Shown here in pieces: positions 55,951 through 64,000 of a stretch of 64,000 bases of DNA. The stretch covers positions 1,116,001-1,180,000 of the forward strand of contig NZ_CP048882.1 in the NCBI RefSeq assembly GCF_015910445.1, read 5' to 3'. The position numbers and the translations under genes are program-made. Numbering within the stretch: position 1 is the stretch's first letter; every line of letters starts with the position of its first letter. The notes below the pieces were generated by a model that searched no databases, was not told the origin of the DNA, and worked only from the letters and a program-made list of their open reading frames with translations. This DNA is from Streptomyces bathyalis (GTDB taxonomy: Bacteria > Actinomycetota > Actinomycetes > Streptomycetales > Streptomycetaceae).

Positions 55951-57579
55951 ATGCCCGCAGGAGCGCCCTCAGCCGTCGAGATCGTCGATGCGACTCCCGT
56001 GGAGCGCCAGGAGGAGGTGCTGACCGAGGCGGCGCTCGACTTCCTCGCCGCCCTGCACCGCCGGTTCACACCGAGCCGCGACGAGCTGATGGCCCAGCGC
56101 GCGGAGCGGCGGGCGGAGATCGCCCGCACCTCGACCCTCGACTTCCTTCCCAACACCGCGCACATCCGCGACGGCGACTGGCAGGTGGCCGGCTGCCCCG
56201 AGGCCCTTCAGGACCGCCGCGTCGAGATCACAGGTCCCACCGACCGCAAGATGACCATCAACGCGTGCAACTCCGGAGCCAAGGTGTGGCTCGCGGACTT
56301 CGAGGACGCCTCCGCCCCCACCTGGGAGAACGTCGTCGGCGGACAGCTCAATCTGATCTCCGCCTACGAGCGCACCATCGACTTCACCGACGAGAATTCG
56401 GGCAAGTCCTACGAGCTCGGCCCCGCCGAGAGCATGCCCGCCGTCGTCATGCGTCCCCGCGGATGGCACCTGAACGAGCGTCATCTCCGGGTGGACGGCG
56501 AGCAAGTGCCGGGCGCCCTCGTCGACTTCGGCCTCTACTTCTTCCACAACGCGCAGCGCCTGCTCGACATGGGCAAGGGCCCCTACTTCTACCTGCCCAA
56601 GCTGGAGTCGCACCTCGAGGCCCGGCTGTGGAACGAGATCTTCGTCTTCGCCCAGGACTACTGCGGCATCCCGCAGGGCACCGTCCGGGCCACCGTGCTG
56701 ATCGAGACGATCACCGCGGCGTACGAGATGGACGAGATCCTCTACGAACTGCGCGACCACGCCTCGGGGTTGAACGCCGGCCGCTGGGACTACCTCTTCT
56801 CCATCGTCAAGAACTTCCGTGACGCCGGCTCCAGGTTCGTCCTGCCGGACCGCAACTCGGTGACGATGACGGCCCCGTTCATGCGGGCCTACACCGAACT
56901 GCTCGTCCGCACCTGCCACAAGCGCGGTGCCCACGCCATAGGGGGCATGGCCGCCCAGATCCCCAACCGGCGCGACCCGGAGGCCAACGAGAAGGCCTTC
57001 GCCAAGGTCCGGGCAGACAAGGACCGCGAGGCAGCGGACGGCTTCGACGGTTCCTGGGTCGCGCACCCGGACCTGGTGAGCGTCGCGCAGGAGTCCTTCG
57101 ACGCGGTCCTCGGCGACCGCCCGAACCAGAAGGACCGGCTGCGCGAGGACGTGGAGGTCACCGCCGCCGAACTCCTCGCCGTCGACTCCACCGACGCGAA
57201 GCCGACGTACGCGGGCCTGCGCAACGCCGTCCAGGTCGGCACCCGCTACATCGAGTCCTGGCTGCGCGGCGGGGGCGCCGTCGCCATCTTCGGCCTCATG
57301 GAGGACGCCGCCACAGCGGAGATCTCGCGCTCGCAGATCTGGCAGTGGGTCAACGCCGGCGTGGTGCTCCCCGACACCCCGGAGGGCGAACAGCGCGTCA
57401 CGCCGGAGCTCGTGCGCCGTGTCGCGGACGAGGACCTGGCACAGCTGCGCGAGGAGTCGGGAGCCGCCGGCTTCGAGGCGGGCGAGTGGCAGCGGGCCCA
57501 CGACCTGCTGCTGCGGGTCGCGCTCGATGAGAAGTACGAGCCGTTCCTGACGCTGCCCGCGTACGAGCTGCTCGACTGA
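55951..57579 (+). CDS. aceB: malate synthase A
   Basis: A 542-residue glyoxylate-cycle enzyme. Landmarks are RRVEITGPTDRKMTINACNSGAKVWLADFED (split: GPTDRKM and ADFEDASAPTW), MRPRGWHLNERH with the catalytic Arg, YFYLPKLESHLEARLWN, VLIETITAAYEMDEILYEL with the metal Glu, and LNAGRWDYLFS with Asp. It condenses glyoxylate with acetyl-CoA. In this position it disposes of glyoxylate from allantoin breakdown. AAGGAG precedes the ATG. The promoter carries sites like those at allB-allR. Confidence 0.96.
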   Translation: MPAGAPSAVEIVDATPVERQEEVLTEAALDFLAALHRRFTPSRDELMAQRAERRAEIARTSTLDFLPNTAHIRDGDWQVAGCPEALQDRRVEITGPTDRKMTINACNSGAKVWLADFEDASAPTWENVVGGQLNLISAYERTIDFTDENSGKSYELGPAESMPAVVMRPRGWHLNERHLRVDGEQVPGALVDFGLYFFHNAQRLLDMGKGPYFYLPKLESHLEARLWNEIFVFAQDYCGIPQGTVRATVLIETITAAYEMDEILYELRDHASGLNAGRWDYLFSIVKNFRDAGSRFVLPDRNSVTMTAPFMRAYTELLVRTCHKRGAHAIGGMAAQIPNRRDPEANEKAFAKVRADKDREAADGFDGSWVAHPDLVSVAQESFDAVLGDRPNQKDRLREDVEVTAAELLAVDSTDAKPTYAGLRNAVQVGTRYIESWLRGGGAVAIFGLMEDAATAEISRSQIWQWVNAGVVLPDTPEGEQRVTPELVRRVADEDLAQLREESGAAGFEAGEWQRAHDLLLRVALDEKYEPFLTLPAYELLD

Positions 57580-57591
57580 TTCCGCTCCACC

Positions 57592-57669
57592 GAGTGCCGG
57601 GACAGGGGATGAAGGGCTAGACTGCGCCTCCGGCGCCGCCTGTGCGCCCGACCTCCTGACCCGGCACTC
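57592..57669. repeat. perfect 10-base inverted repeat after aceB
   Basis: GAGTGCCGGG (57592-57601) and CCCGGCACTC (57660-57669) enclose 58 bases that contain TAGACT (57618-57623), a possible -10 for the next gene. Terminator, operator pair or RNA structure are all possible. Confidence 0.6.
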
Positions 57670-57814
57670 ACGCTGCGGGGCAGCGCGGAGGCGAAGGTGA
57701 TCTTCTTGTCATCGCGGGCGTGTTCCTTTCTCTGCCTTGTCGGCCTGTCCTTTCGTGGCGACGGTGGTGGGCCCGCGTGAGGGGCTCGCATCGTGTGCCC
57801 TGAGAGGATCGACG

Positions 57815-59059
57815 ATGACGGAGCAGCGAGCGCTCAAGAAGCTGGTGCGGCAGCGGATGGCCCGTACCGGAGAGTCGTACACGACGGCCCGGCGGCACGT
57901 ACTGGCCCAGGCGGCCCGTGCCGAGGCCCCTGCCCTGCCGAGCGGCCTGGTCTACGGGGAGTTCGGGACGGACCAGCACCACGAGGCGTCCCTCGTCCGG
58001 CACGCGCTCGGCGGCGTCCACGACGAGGCGCTCGTCGCGGGCCTGGCCGGCGGAATCGGGTTCATGTACTTCGTCTTCGAGTACAAGGACGTTCCGCCGA
58101 TGATGACGATCGTCGCGCAGCACCACCCCGAGCCCTGGGTGCCTGCGGCCCTGGACCGGCTCGGCGTCCCCTGGAAGGAACAGCACAGCGCCAAGCCGCG
58201 CTGGGAGCGGGTGCGTGCCGCCCTGGACGAGGGCCGTCCCGTCTTCTGCACCGTGGACAAGTCACGGCTGCCGTGGCACGGGATGGTGCCCGGCTTCGGG
58301 AACGACCCGTACACCGTCGTGATCGCCGGGTATGACGGCGACACCCTGTACGTGGACGACGAGTCGGTCACGCCGCACGCCATCGGCACCGAGGAGTTCG
58401 GCGAGGCGTGGTCCTCGTACAAGAAGGGGCGGCACCAGATGATCGTGCCGTCCGGCCCGCCCTCTGGCGAGCCCGACGTGGCCGGGGCGATCGCGACCAC
58501 TTGTGCGCATCTGACCGGGCCCGTCATGGGCAACAACTGGGACGTCAACTTCGGCCTCTCCGGGATGGACAAGCTGGCCTCCCAACTGCGGGACGCCAAG
58601 GCGAAGTCGGGGTGGGAGCGGCGCTTCGGCGCTCCGGTCCCCTTCTTCCACGGTGTGCGCAGGCTCTATGAGTGCCTGGAGCTCGAATACACCTCGCCCG
58701 GGGCCACCCGCCCCCTGTACGCGCGCTTCCTCGAACTGACCGGCCACCAGGAAGCGGCGGGGCTCTTCGGCGAGTCGGGGCGCGGCTGGGAGAGGCTGGC
58801 GGCACTGGCCCTGGAGACCGTCTCGCAGCTCGGTGACTACACCGAGATCTGCGAGGAGCGGATGCAGCTGATCATGTCGCAGGGAAGGGCGGCGGCGGCG
58901 GAGATCCGCGCCCTCGAGGAACGGGCGGAGGCCCTCGCCGCAGAGTACGACGCACCGGACGAGACAACGCGGCGGCAGCTCTTCGACGAGATGGCGGAGA
59001 CCGTCGAGTCGTGCGCGGGCCTCGAACGGACCGCGGCCGAACTCCTGATGAAGAAGTAG
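57815..59059 (+). CDS. BtrH N-terminal domain protein (C39-peptidase-like fold)
   Basis: A 414-residue cytosolic protein. A basic helix (LKKLVRQRMARTGESYTTARRHV) is followed by a BtrH_N/DUF4872 region: HHEASLVRHALGGVHDEALVAGLAGGIGFMYFVFEY in pieces, then PVFCTVDKSRLPW, NDPYTVVIAGYDGDTLYVDDES and a helical C-terminus. In butirosin biosynthesis BtrH transfers an acyl group from a carrier protein. The Cys of BtrH is replaced in part here (HHEAS at the N-terminal motif), so activity is doubtful. No carrier-protein or biosynthetic gene is adjacent. GAGAGGATC supports the start. Confidence 0.75.
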   Translation: MTEQRALKKLVRQRMARTGESYTTARRHVLAQAARAEAPALPSGLVYGEFGTDQHHEASLVRHALGGVHDEALVAGLAGGIGFMYFVFEYKDVPPMMTIVAQHHPEPWVPAALDRLGVPWKEQHSAKPRWERVRAALDEGRPVFCTVDKSRLPWHGMVPGFGNDPYTVVIAGYDGDTLYVDDESVTPHAIGTEEFGEAWSSYKKGRHQMIVPSGPPSGEPDVAGAIATTCAHLTGPVMGNNWDVNFGLSGMDKLASQLRDAKAKSGWERRFGAPVPFFHGVRRLYECLELEYTSPGATRPLYARFLELTGHQEAAGLFGESGRGWERLAALALETVSQLGDYTEICEERMQLIMSQGRAAAAEIRALEERAEALAAEYDAPDETTRRQLFDEMAETVESCAGLERTAAELLMKK

Positions 59060-59293
59060 CGGCCCTCCGGGCTTCGCGTGCCCGGCCCTCTCCGCTCGTC
59101 ACCGGACGGCGGGTCGCGGCCGGGCACGCGCGTGGGCGCGCCGCCCGGCCGATCGCCGGGAACGGTCCCGTCACGTTCGGGCATCGACATCAAGTACCTC
59201 GGGGGTGCGCTGCAACCGGCGGTCTCCGTGTCCCCGTCCGTCCCCCCTGAAGATGCCGACCGCACACAGGGGAACGGACCAACTGGGGGACGT

Positions 59294-60571
59294 ATGCGCA
59301 GTCGTACTGCCGGGGCACTCACCGCGGGTGGCGTGGTCATGGTTCTGACGGGCGTGGGCTGGGGGGTGTTCGCGATCACGGACTCCGGGTCCACGTCCGG
59401 GCAGGGCACTCCGGCGAATGCCGCGACACGCGCCGAGGGCGAGGACCGAGCGGTGATCGAACTGCCGGACGGCCGCAAGGTGGAGATGCGCTACGTCGAG
59501 CAGAAGGGTCTCGGCGAGCGGCACTACGACCCCGGGACCGGGAAGTGGTCCGCAACCAAGCTGATCCACCGGACGGAAGAAGACCCCTGTCAGGGCATCG
59601 AGTTGGCGGCCACCGACGGAACGGTCGCCGCCATCGCTGACTTCGGCCAGTACTGCTACGACGGCGAACCGCCGCAGGAGTCGATCGCCGCGGTCGGAAC
59701 GGGCCGGTTCACCCGGTGGGGAGTCGACCGGCAGAAGGGGTTCGACGGCTGGAACAAGGCGAACGTCGCCGAGGGAGGTGACCACGCCGCCTTCCTGCAC
59801 TACACCGAGGAGAGGATCGAGACGCTCCGGTGGTCGGAGAAGGACGGCTACTCAGGCCCGTCCGAGAAGCCCCGGCCCGCGAGAAGGCTCGACGAGAGGT
59901 TCTTCGGCAGCTGGAAGGCGGAGGACGGCTCACAGCGACTGGCCGTACAGCAGAGCGGGAACGGCGGGGTGGCGACGTTCTTCTCCCGATCCGGCGAACG
60001 CTGCGTGACCCGCGCGGGTCTCCACCCCAACCGCAGGAACGTCGGCGAATTCACCGCCGTCTTCCGCGAGTCGGGAGAGCGGTCCGAGAAGTGCCCCATG
60101 TACGGGGAGTTCGAGTTCATGACGATCAACAAGGCGGGCACGCGGCTCAGTTTCCAGGTCTCGAAGCTCAGCTTCACCAAAACGGAGCCCGACCAGGCGG
60201 AGCGCGAGCTGCCGGATCCTCCCGAGCCGGTCACCGGTGTGGACAAGGACTGGCTGGGCAGCTGGGAGCTCGAGGACGGCAGCCAGCGAGTCACCATCAG
60301 GGAACCCCGGCCGCAGGAGCCGACCGCGGTCTTCACCAATCTGAAGGGCCGGCGCTGCGTGGCCCGGGCCGAGTTGTACACCAGTCAGTTGGACACGCTG
60401 TTCAACGTGGCCTCCCGTCCCCCGAAGGTCATCGAGGGCGAACCGGCGGCCAACTGCCCGCAGAAGAACGTCCACTTCAGCTTGTCCGCCGACGGCAAGT
60501 CCTTCACCCAGAAGGCGGAGGACGGGCCCGGACTCACCTACGTGCGTCCGAGCGGTCCGGGCGGACGATAG
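59294..60571 (+). CDS. exported protein with a duplicated C-terminal module
   Basis: A 425-residue protein with a signal or anchor helix at residues 4-28 (RTAGALTAGGVVMVLTGVGWG). A first region (to about 195) has KVEMRYVEQKGLGERHYDPG. Two related modules follow: FFGSWKAEDGSQRLAV...GERCVTRAGLHP...SEKCPMYGEFEFM and WLGSWELEDGSQRVTI...GRRCVARAELYT...AANCPQKNVHFSL. Each has two cysteines in matching places, likely a disulfide. The family is not recognised; function unknown. GGGGGA precedes the ATG. Confidence 0.75.
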   Translation: MRSRTAGALTAGGVVMVLTGVGWGVFAITDSGSTSGQGTPANAATRAEGEDRAVIELPDGRKVEMRYVEQKGLGERHYDPGTGKWSATKLIHRTEEDPCQGIELAATDGTVAAIADFGQYCYDGEPPQESIAAVGTGRFTRWGVDRQKGFDGWNKANVAEGGDHAAFLHYTEERIETLRWSEKDGYSGPSEKPRPARRLDERFFGSWKAEDGSQRLAVQQSGNGGVATFFSRSGERCVTRAGLHPNRRNVGEFTAVFRESGERSEKCPMYGEFEFMTINKAGTRLSFQVSKLSFTKTEPDQAERELPDPPEPVTGVDKDWLGSWELEDGSQRVTIREPRPQEPTAVFTNLKGRRCVARAELYTSQLDTLFNVASRPPKVIEGEPAANCPQKNVHFSLSADGKSFTQKAEDGPGLTYVRPSGPGGR

Positions 60572-60638
60572 TCACCCGGACCGGTGTGCGGGGCCGACCG
60601 GAGCAGGCGACGGCGCACGGCTCCCGCCGCTCTCCGGT

Positions 60639-61547
60639 TCAGCTCACCGTCGCGCGCTGGATCTCGGCTCGCAGTGCCTGCGCGAGCCACTCGTGGTCCG
60701 CGTCGCGTGACGGCCCCGCCGGATGTCCCCTGACGACTCGGAGGAGCTGCCGGTACCGCTCGGCTCCCGCCTCCAGCCCGGCCTCCAGGCTCTCCAGGAC
60801 GGCGACACGGTCGGCGTCCCGGAAGAGCCGCTCCAGAACGGCCGATGCCCCGGCACCGTCCGGCTCCACGTCCGACTCCCGGGCCTCCCTGACGGCTTCC
60901 ACCACGTGCAGGGTGAACCAAATGGAGCCGCCGGGACTCCCCTTCGGGTTCAGCTCCAGCATCCGGCGCATGAGGGAGCGGAATTCCCCGTCCTGCATGA
61001 GTTCGGCCAGCTGCAGCCACGCGTCGACCTGCTCGGTGGTGGGGTCGTCGGGAAGTTCGACGGGGCGCCTGCGCAGACCCTCACGCATGTCCTCGGCGCC
61101 TTCCAGTCCGTCGGACACCTCCTTCATGAAGTCCTCGATGATGTTCCTTCTTTCGGCGACCGAGAGTCGCGCGAGTCTGTTCATCAGGGCTGTCTCCTCG
61201 GCTGTGGATCCGCGTTCCGCGACCGTCGCAAGGACGGCCCGGCCCACCTTCAGGGCCCGTATCCGGGCATCGAGAGCGGCGACGTGCGTGGCGGCGACCT
61301 CGGCGACCGTCGCCTCGCTGCGCACCACACGGCTTACCTCGTCCAGGCTGAGCCCCAACTCCCGCAGCGTCCGGATGAGTTCGAGGCGCGCGACGGCTTC
61401 GGCGCCGTAGAGCCGGTAGCCGCCCTCGGAGCGCCGCAGCGGTGTCAGCACCCCCACGTCCGACCAGTAGCGGATCGTGCGCACGGAGACATCCGTACGT
61501 TCGGCGAGCTGCCCGATGGTCAGGCACTCGGTGTGTTCGTCGCTCAT
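60639..61547 (-). CDS. MerR family transcriptional regulator
   Basis: A 302-residue MerR protein. The wHTH (LTIGQLAERTDVSVRTIRYWSDVGVLTPLRRSEGGYRLYG, in two halves) spans residues 9-48, followed by the helical RTLRELGLSLDEVSRVVR and a long helical C-terminal sensor of 200 residues without an obvious metal-binding Cys set. It resembles drug- or stress-sensing MerR proteins, not metal sensors. Its own promoter has the 19-base spacer activated by MerR twisting. Confidence 0.88.
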   Translation of the reverse strand: MSDEHTECLTIGQLAERTDVSVRTIRYWSDVGVLTPLRRSEGGYRLYGAEAVARLELIRTLRELGLSLDEVSRVVRSEATVAEVAATHVAALDARIRALKVGRAVLATVAERGSTAEETALMNRLARLSVAERRNIIEDFMKEVSDGLEGAEDMREGLRRRPVELPDDPTTEQVDAWLQLAELMQDGEFRSLMRRMLELNPKGSPGGSIWFTLHVVEAVREARESDVEPDGAGASAVLERLFRDADRVAVLESLEAGLEAGAERYRQLLRVVRGHPAGPSRDADHEWLAQALRAEIQRATVS

Positions 61548-61553
61548 ACCGGG

Positions 61554-61584
61554 AGTCTGGACCTTCCAGCGGCTGGAGACTCAA
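61554..61584 (-). promoter_or_regulatory. MerR-type promoter with operator in a 19-base spacer
   Basis: On the minus strand, -35 TTGAGT (61579-61584) and -10 CAGACT (61554-61559) are 19 bases apart. TCCAGC-C-GCTGGA lies in the spacer (61565-61577). The ATG is only six bases after the -10, so the transcript is probably leaderless. Confidence 0.7.
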
Positions 61585-62169
61585 GCCCTTTCCGTGCGGC
61601 CGGGGGGCGGGAGGGGGCGACCGATACGGGCGGCAGCCCGAACTCCGCCCGGACGTGGTCTCCGCAGAACCGCGGCACCAGCCCGAAGTCCCGTCCCGCC
61701 ACTCGGCCGTGAAGCCGCGGCGGCCGACACGCCCCGCGGCGCGGCTCGCAGAGGCGTACCCGAGAAGGTGAAGTCTCAACAGCTGTCCGGGCCTCCCGCG
61801 CTACGGCCCTGAAACCCCGCTCGTACCGGCCGCTCCACTCACGGCATGCGACACGACATGCGAGGGATACGACGAGGCTTCACCATGGAATTGCGTACCG
61901 AGATGAATTGCAGAGCGCCTGACTCAGCGGTCGGGCCGGTACCCCGCGCCAGTCGTCAGGGCGCCGGGGCAAGATGCGACGGCTGATCCCGGAAGCCTTC
62001 GAATCAAGTGGAAGGTGCTGGGAGACGCGGACGTCGGCCCGCACTGAACTCTTCGGTGCCGGCGCACTCACCGCAATGCCGTCGCCGTCAACTGCCGCTT
62101 CATTTGCGGCGGAAGCCGCTTCCGCCTCGGGGTAGCTCAAGAACTCCTCTGCCCCACGGGAGGATTGCC
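61585..62169. other. 585-base gap before the EEP gene
   Basis: Apart from the MerR promoter at its left edge, I see no gene or clear motif. Short reading frames here lack a ribosome binding site and family features. Confidence 0.45.
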
Positions 62170-63123
62170 ATGACCACATTGCGACTGGCCACTTTCAACG
62201 TCGAGAACCTCTTCGCACGCTGGCGGTTCAGGGACAACGTCGACCCGGCGAGCGCCAACACGAAGGGCTGGATCGTCGACCAGACCCGCTTCGACGAGCT
62301 GGGAATGGACGACAAGGCGATCACGGGTGCGGCCGTGCGAGAGATCAAGGCGGACGTGCTCTGCCTCCAGGAGGTCGAGAACGTCGACACGCTCAAGAAG
62401 TTCCGGGGGCAGGCCCTCGGCGGCCGTTCCCAGTACCCGTACATCGCGGGCGTGGACGGCAACGATCCGCGGCTGATCGATGTGGCTGTCCTGTCCAAGT
62501 TGCCGATCACCCGCATACGTTCGCATCAGCACCTGATGGACCCGTCGAGCCCGACGGCATCACTCTTCTCCCGCGACTGTCTCGAAGTCGACATAGAGGT
62601 CGAAGTCAGCGAGACCAGGAAGAGCACGGTGACGGTCTTCGTCAACCACTTCAAGTCCATGATCGGTGGGCGCAACCAGACCCGCGGAAAGCGGGAGCGG
62701 CAGGCCACAAAGGTGATGGAAATAGTCGAGGACCGCTTCGGGCACCAGGCTCCCGGCGACCATCCGTTCGTCGTCTGCGGCGACCTCAACGACTACATCG
62801 AGCCGAACGGCGACGGAAGCTCCGGCATCGATCAGCTGGTCACCTGGGACCAGTTGGAGAACGTCGTGGGGCGGCTGCCCCAGGACGAGCAGTGGACGCA
62901 TTTCTGGGCCGGAGGAAACGAATACCGGCAGCTGGACTACCTGCTGCCGTCCAGGTCGCTCGCCGGGGCCGCGCCCGCACCGGACGTGGTGCCCGAGATC
63001 TTCCGCAACGGGACGGCGCTGCGAGCCACCCGGTACAAGGGCCCGCGGTTCCCGGGCATCGGACTGGACAAGCCCAAGGCGTCCGACCACTGCCCCGTCA
63101 TCTTCGAGCTCAGCATCGACTGA
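62170..63123 (+). CDS. endonuclease/exonuclease/phosphatase (EEP) family protein
   Basis: A 317-residue protein. LRLATFNVENLFARW with Asn, DVLCLQEVENVDT with metal Glu, VFVNHFKSM with His, FVVCGDLNDYIEP with Asp/Asn and KASDHCPVIFEL with Asp-His complete the EEP active site. No signal peptide is present. The FNVENLF start is common to a nuclease-like subgroup of unknown substrate. GGGAGGATTGCC precedes the ATG at 62170. Confidence 0.88.
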   Translation: MTTLRLATFNVENLFARWRFRDNVDPASANTKGWIVDQTRFDELGMDDKAITGAAVREIKADVLCLQEVENVDTLKKFRGQALGGRSQYPYIAGVDGNDPRLIDVAVLSKLPITRIRSHQHLMDPSSPTASLFSRDCLEVDIEVEVSETRKSTVTVFVNHFKSMIGGRNQTRGKRERQATKVMEIVEDRFGHQAPGDHPFVVCGDLNDYIEPNGDGSSGIDQLVTWDQLENVVGRLPQDEQWTHFWAGGNEYRQLDYLLPSRSLAGAAPAPDVVPEIFRNGTALRATRYKGPRFPGIGLDKPKASDHCPVIFELSID

Positions 63124-63171
63124 CGCCTGCCCCGCGCCCCGGGCTCGCCGTCCGCTGCCCGTACGGAGCCG

Positions 63172-63753
63172 TCAGGTGACGCGGATGGCGATGCCCGGGT
63201 AGTCGTGGAGGAGGCCCGCGCTGTCGTAGGCGAGATGACAGCCGAAGTCGAAGGCGGGGGCGGAGTATTCGTAGCGCTGCCGCCCCGACTTGTCGCGGAC
63301 GAGCTCGTAGGTCTGGTCGAGCCGTTCGACGGTGAGGTCCGCCGCGCGCACGTACACGGCGGGGGCTTCGGCACGGACTCCCTCCACGAGGCGCAGCCGC
63401 CGCACGGGGAACGCGTTCGTCATCGCGGAGGATTCGAGGTCGATGTCGCGGCATCCGTCGAGCTCGGGCGATACCACCCCGTCGACCTGCCAGTGACCGT
63501 CGCCGTTGGTGATGATCGATCTCGTGCGGTGACCAGTGGCCGACCGGCCGGAGATGTGCGCGGAGCGGGTGATCCAGGCTGCGTCGAGTTCGATCTCGTA
63601 GTCGACGATCCAGGAGCGTCCGTCCTCAACGGCGGTCGTGCAGCCGTGGATACGCCAGCCTTCGTCGGTGGTTTCGAAGTAGACGACCTCGAAGCCCGCT
63701 CGGGCCTTGATGTGCTGCCACGCGGCGGCCTTCGGCGGGTCACGGAAGTCCAT
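63172..63753 (-). CDS. putative glycolipid-binding domain protein
   Basis: A 193-residue protein with the beta-rich pattern of the DUF1089/Glycolipid_bind family: WQHIKARAGFEVVYFE, GWRIHGCTTAVEDG, YEIELDAAWITRSAHI, DGHWQVDG, GCRDIDLESSAMTNAFPVRRL and YEYSAPAFDFGCHLAYDSAGLLHDYPGIA. AGGAGGAGGGC before the ATG at 63753 decides the start. Biochemical role is unproven. Confidence 0.8.
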   Translation of the reverse strand: MDFRDPPKAAAWQHIKARAGFEVVYFETTDEGWRIHGCTTAVEDGRSWIVDYEIELDAAWITRSAHISGRSATGHRTRSIITNGDGHWQVDGVVSPELDGCRDIDLESSAMTNAFPVRRLRLVEGVRAEAPAVYVRAADLTVERLDQTYELVRDKSGRQRYEYSAPAFDFGCHLAYDSAGLLHDYPGIAIRVT

Positions 63754-63948
63754 GCAAGCGCCCTCCTCCTGGATCGGGGGCACCATCCTGACCCGCGCCC
63801 ACGGGCACGCGGAGGCGGCTCGCCGGTCGCGGGGACGGAGCGGGGGTGCGGGCTCCCGAGGCACCCGAGGCGCCTGGGGTCCGGCGCGCTCGCTCCGACG
63901 GGAAGGGTCCTGATCCAGGTGGAGGACCGGGCAGGCGCCCGGCGTGCG

Positions 63949-64000
63949 TCAGACGGCCCGGCCGTCGATGCCGGCGCGCTTCGCCTGGGCGCGGCGCTCC
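63949..64000 (-). CDS. 3' end of a gene running out of the window
   Basis: A TGA at 63949-63951 on the minus strand closes an open frame to the window edge (ERRAQAKRAGIDGRAV). Base composition fits coding, but 16 codons are too few for identification. Confidence 0.35.
   Translation of the reverse strand, partial: ERRAQAKRAGIDGRAV

Overview
The window is strongly G+C-rich, densely coded DNA with GTG starts, GGAGG-type ribosome binding sites, 1-4 base gene overlaps and many secreted or lipoprotein products. Together with F420-type enzymes, ABC sugar importers that carry no ATPase of their own, an RNase Sa homologue and a rare TTA codon, this points to a Streptomyces-like actinomycete chromosome. 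No rRNA, tRNA, CRISPR array, transposase or phage gene was seen. The content looks like a metabolic arm region, not a mobile island.

Layout. 1-3.6 kb: the 3' part of a WD40 beta-propeller protein, then a WYL regulator divergent from a DUF3224 gene around a perfect inverted repeat. 3.6-9.9 kb: a minus-strand operon (nitrilase-family amidohydrolase, class III aminotransferase, hydantoinase/dihydropyrimidinase, F420-type luciferase-like oxidoreductase, NCS1 permease) that reads as reductive pyrimidine/hydantoin breakdown. 10-20 kb: mixed genes, including gamma-glutamyltransferase, an SGNH hydrolase with a TTA codon, exonuclease III, an MBL-fold hydrolase and a PcaD-PcaC fusion. 20-28 kb: a sugar or polyol module with ROK kinase, ABC ATPase, permease, two tandem paralogous binding proteins, a GntR/HutC regulator and a Gfo/Idh dehydrogenase, linked by repeated TTGTCC-type operators.

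28-38 kb: a cytidine-deaminase-like gene, a VOC protein, a 2-hydroxyacid dehydrogenase and a methyltransferase, then a tight six-gene catabolic operon (MHS permease, FadR-type GntR, isocitrate-lyase-family lyase, hydantoinase-family cyclic amidase, carbamoylsarcosine/maleamate-type amidase, FAD dehydrogenase) that fits degradation of a cyclic imide or related ring amide. 38-48 kb: KDPG aldolase, KDG kinase and a ROK repressor divergent from a binding protein, two permeases, a GH1 beta-glucosidase and a secreted GH30 enzyme. 48-58 kb: secreted RNase, allantoicase, allantoinase, an IclR (AllR-like) regulator, a CBM2 membrane protein, a MobA-like cytidylyltransferase and malate synthase. Allantoin breakdown gives glyoxylate, which malate synthase consumes. 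The allB-allR intergenic region and the malate synthase promoter share an identical tandem operator layout. 58-64 kb: a BtrH-like protein, an internally duplicated secreted protein, a MerR regulator with a classic 19-base-spacer promoter, an EEP nuclease/phosphatase and a glycolipid-binding-type protein.

The most interesting points are the shared AllR-type operator pair, the F420-type pyrimidine cluster, the unassigned cyclic-amide operon, and the tandem duplicate binding proteins with their GntR operators.
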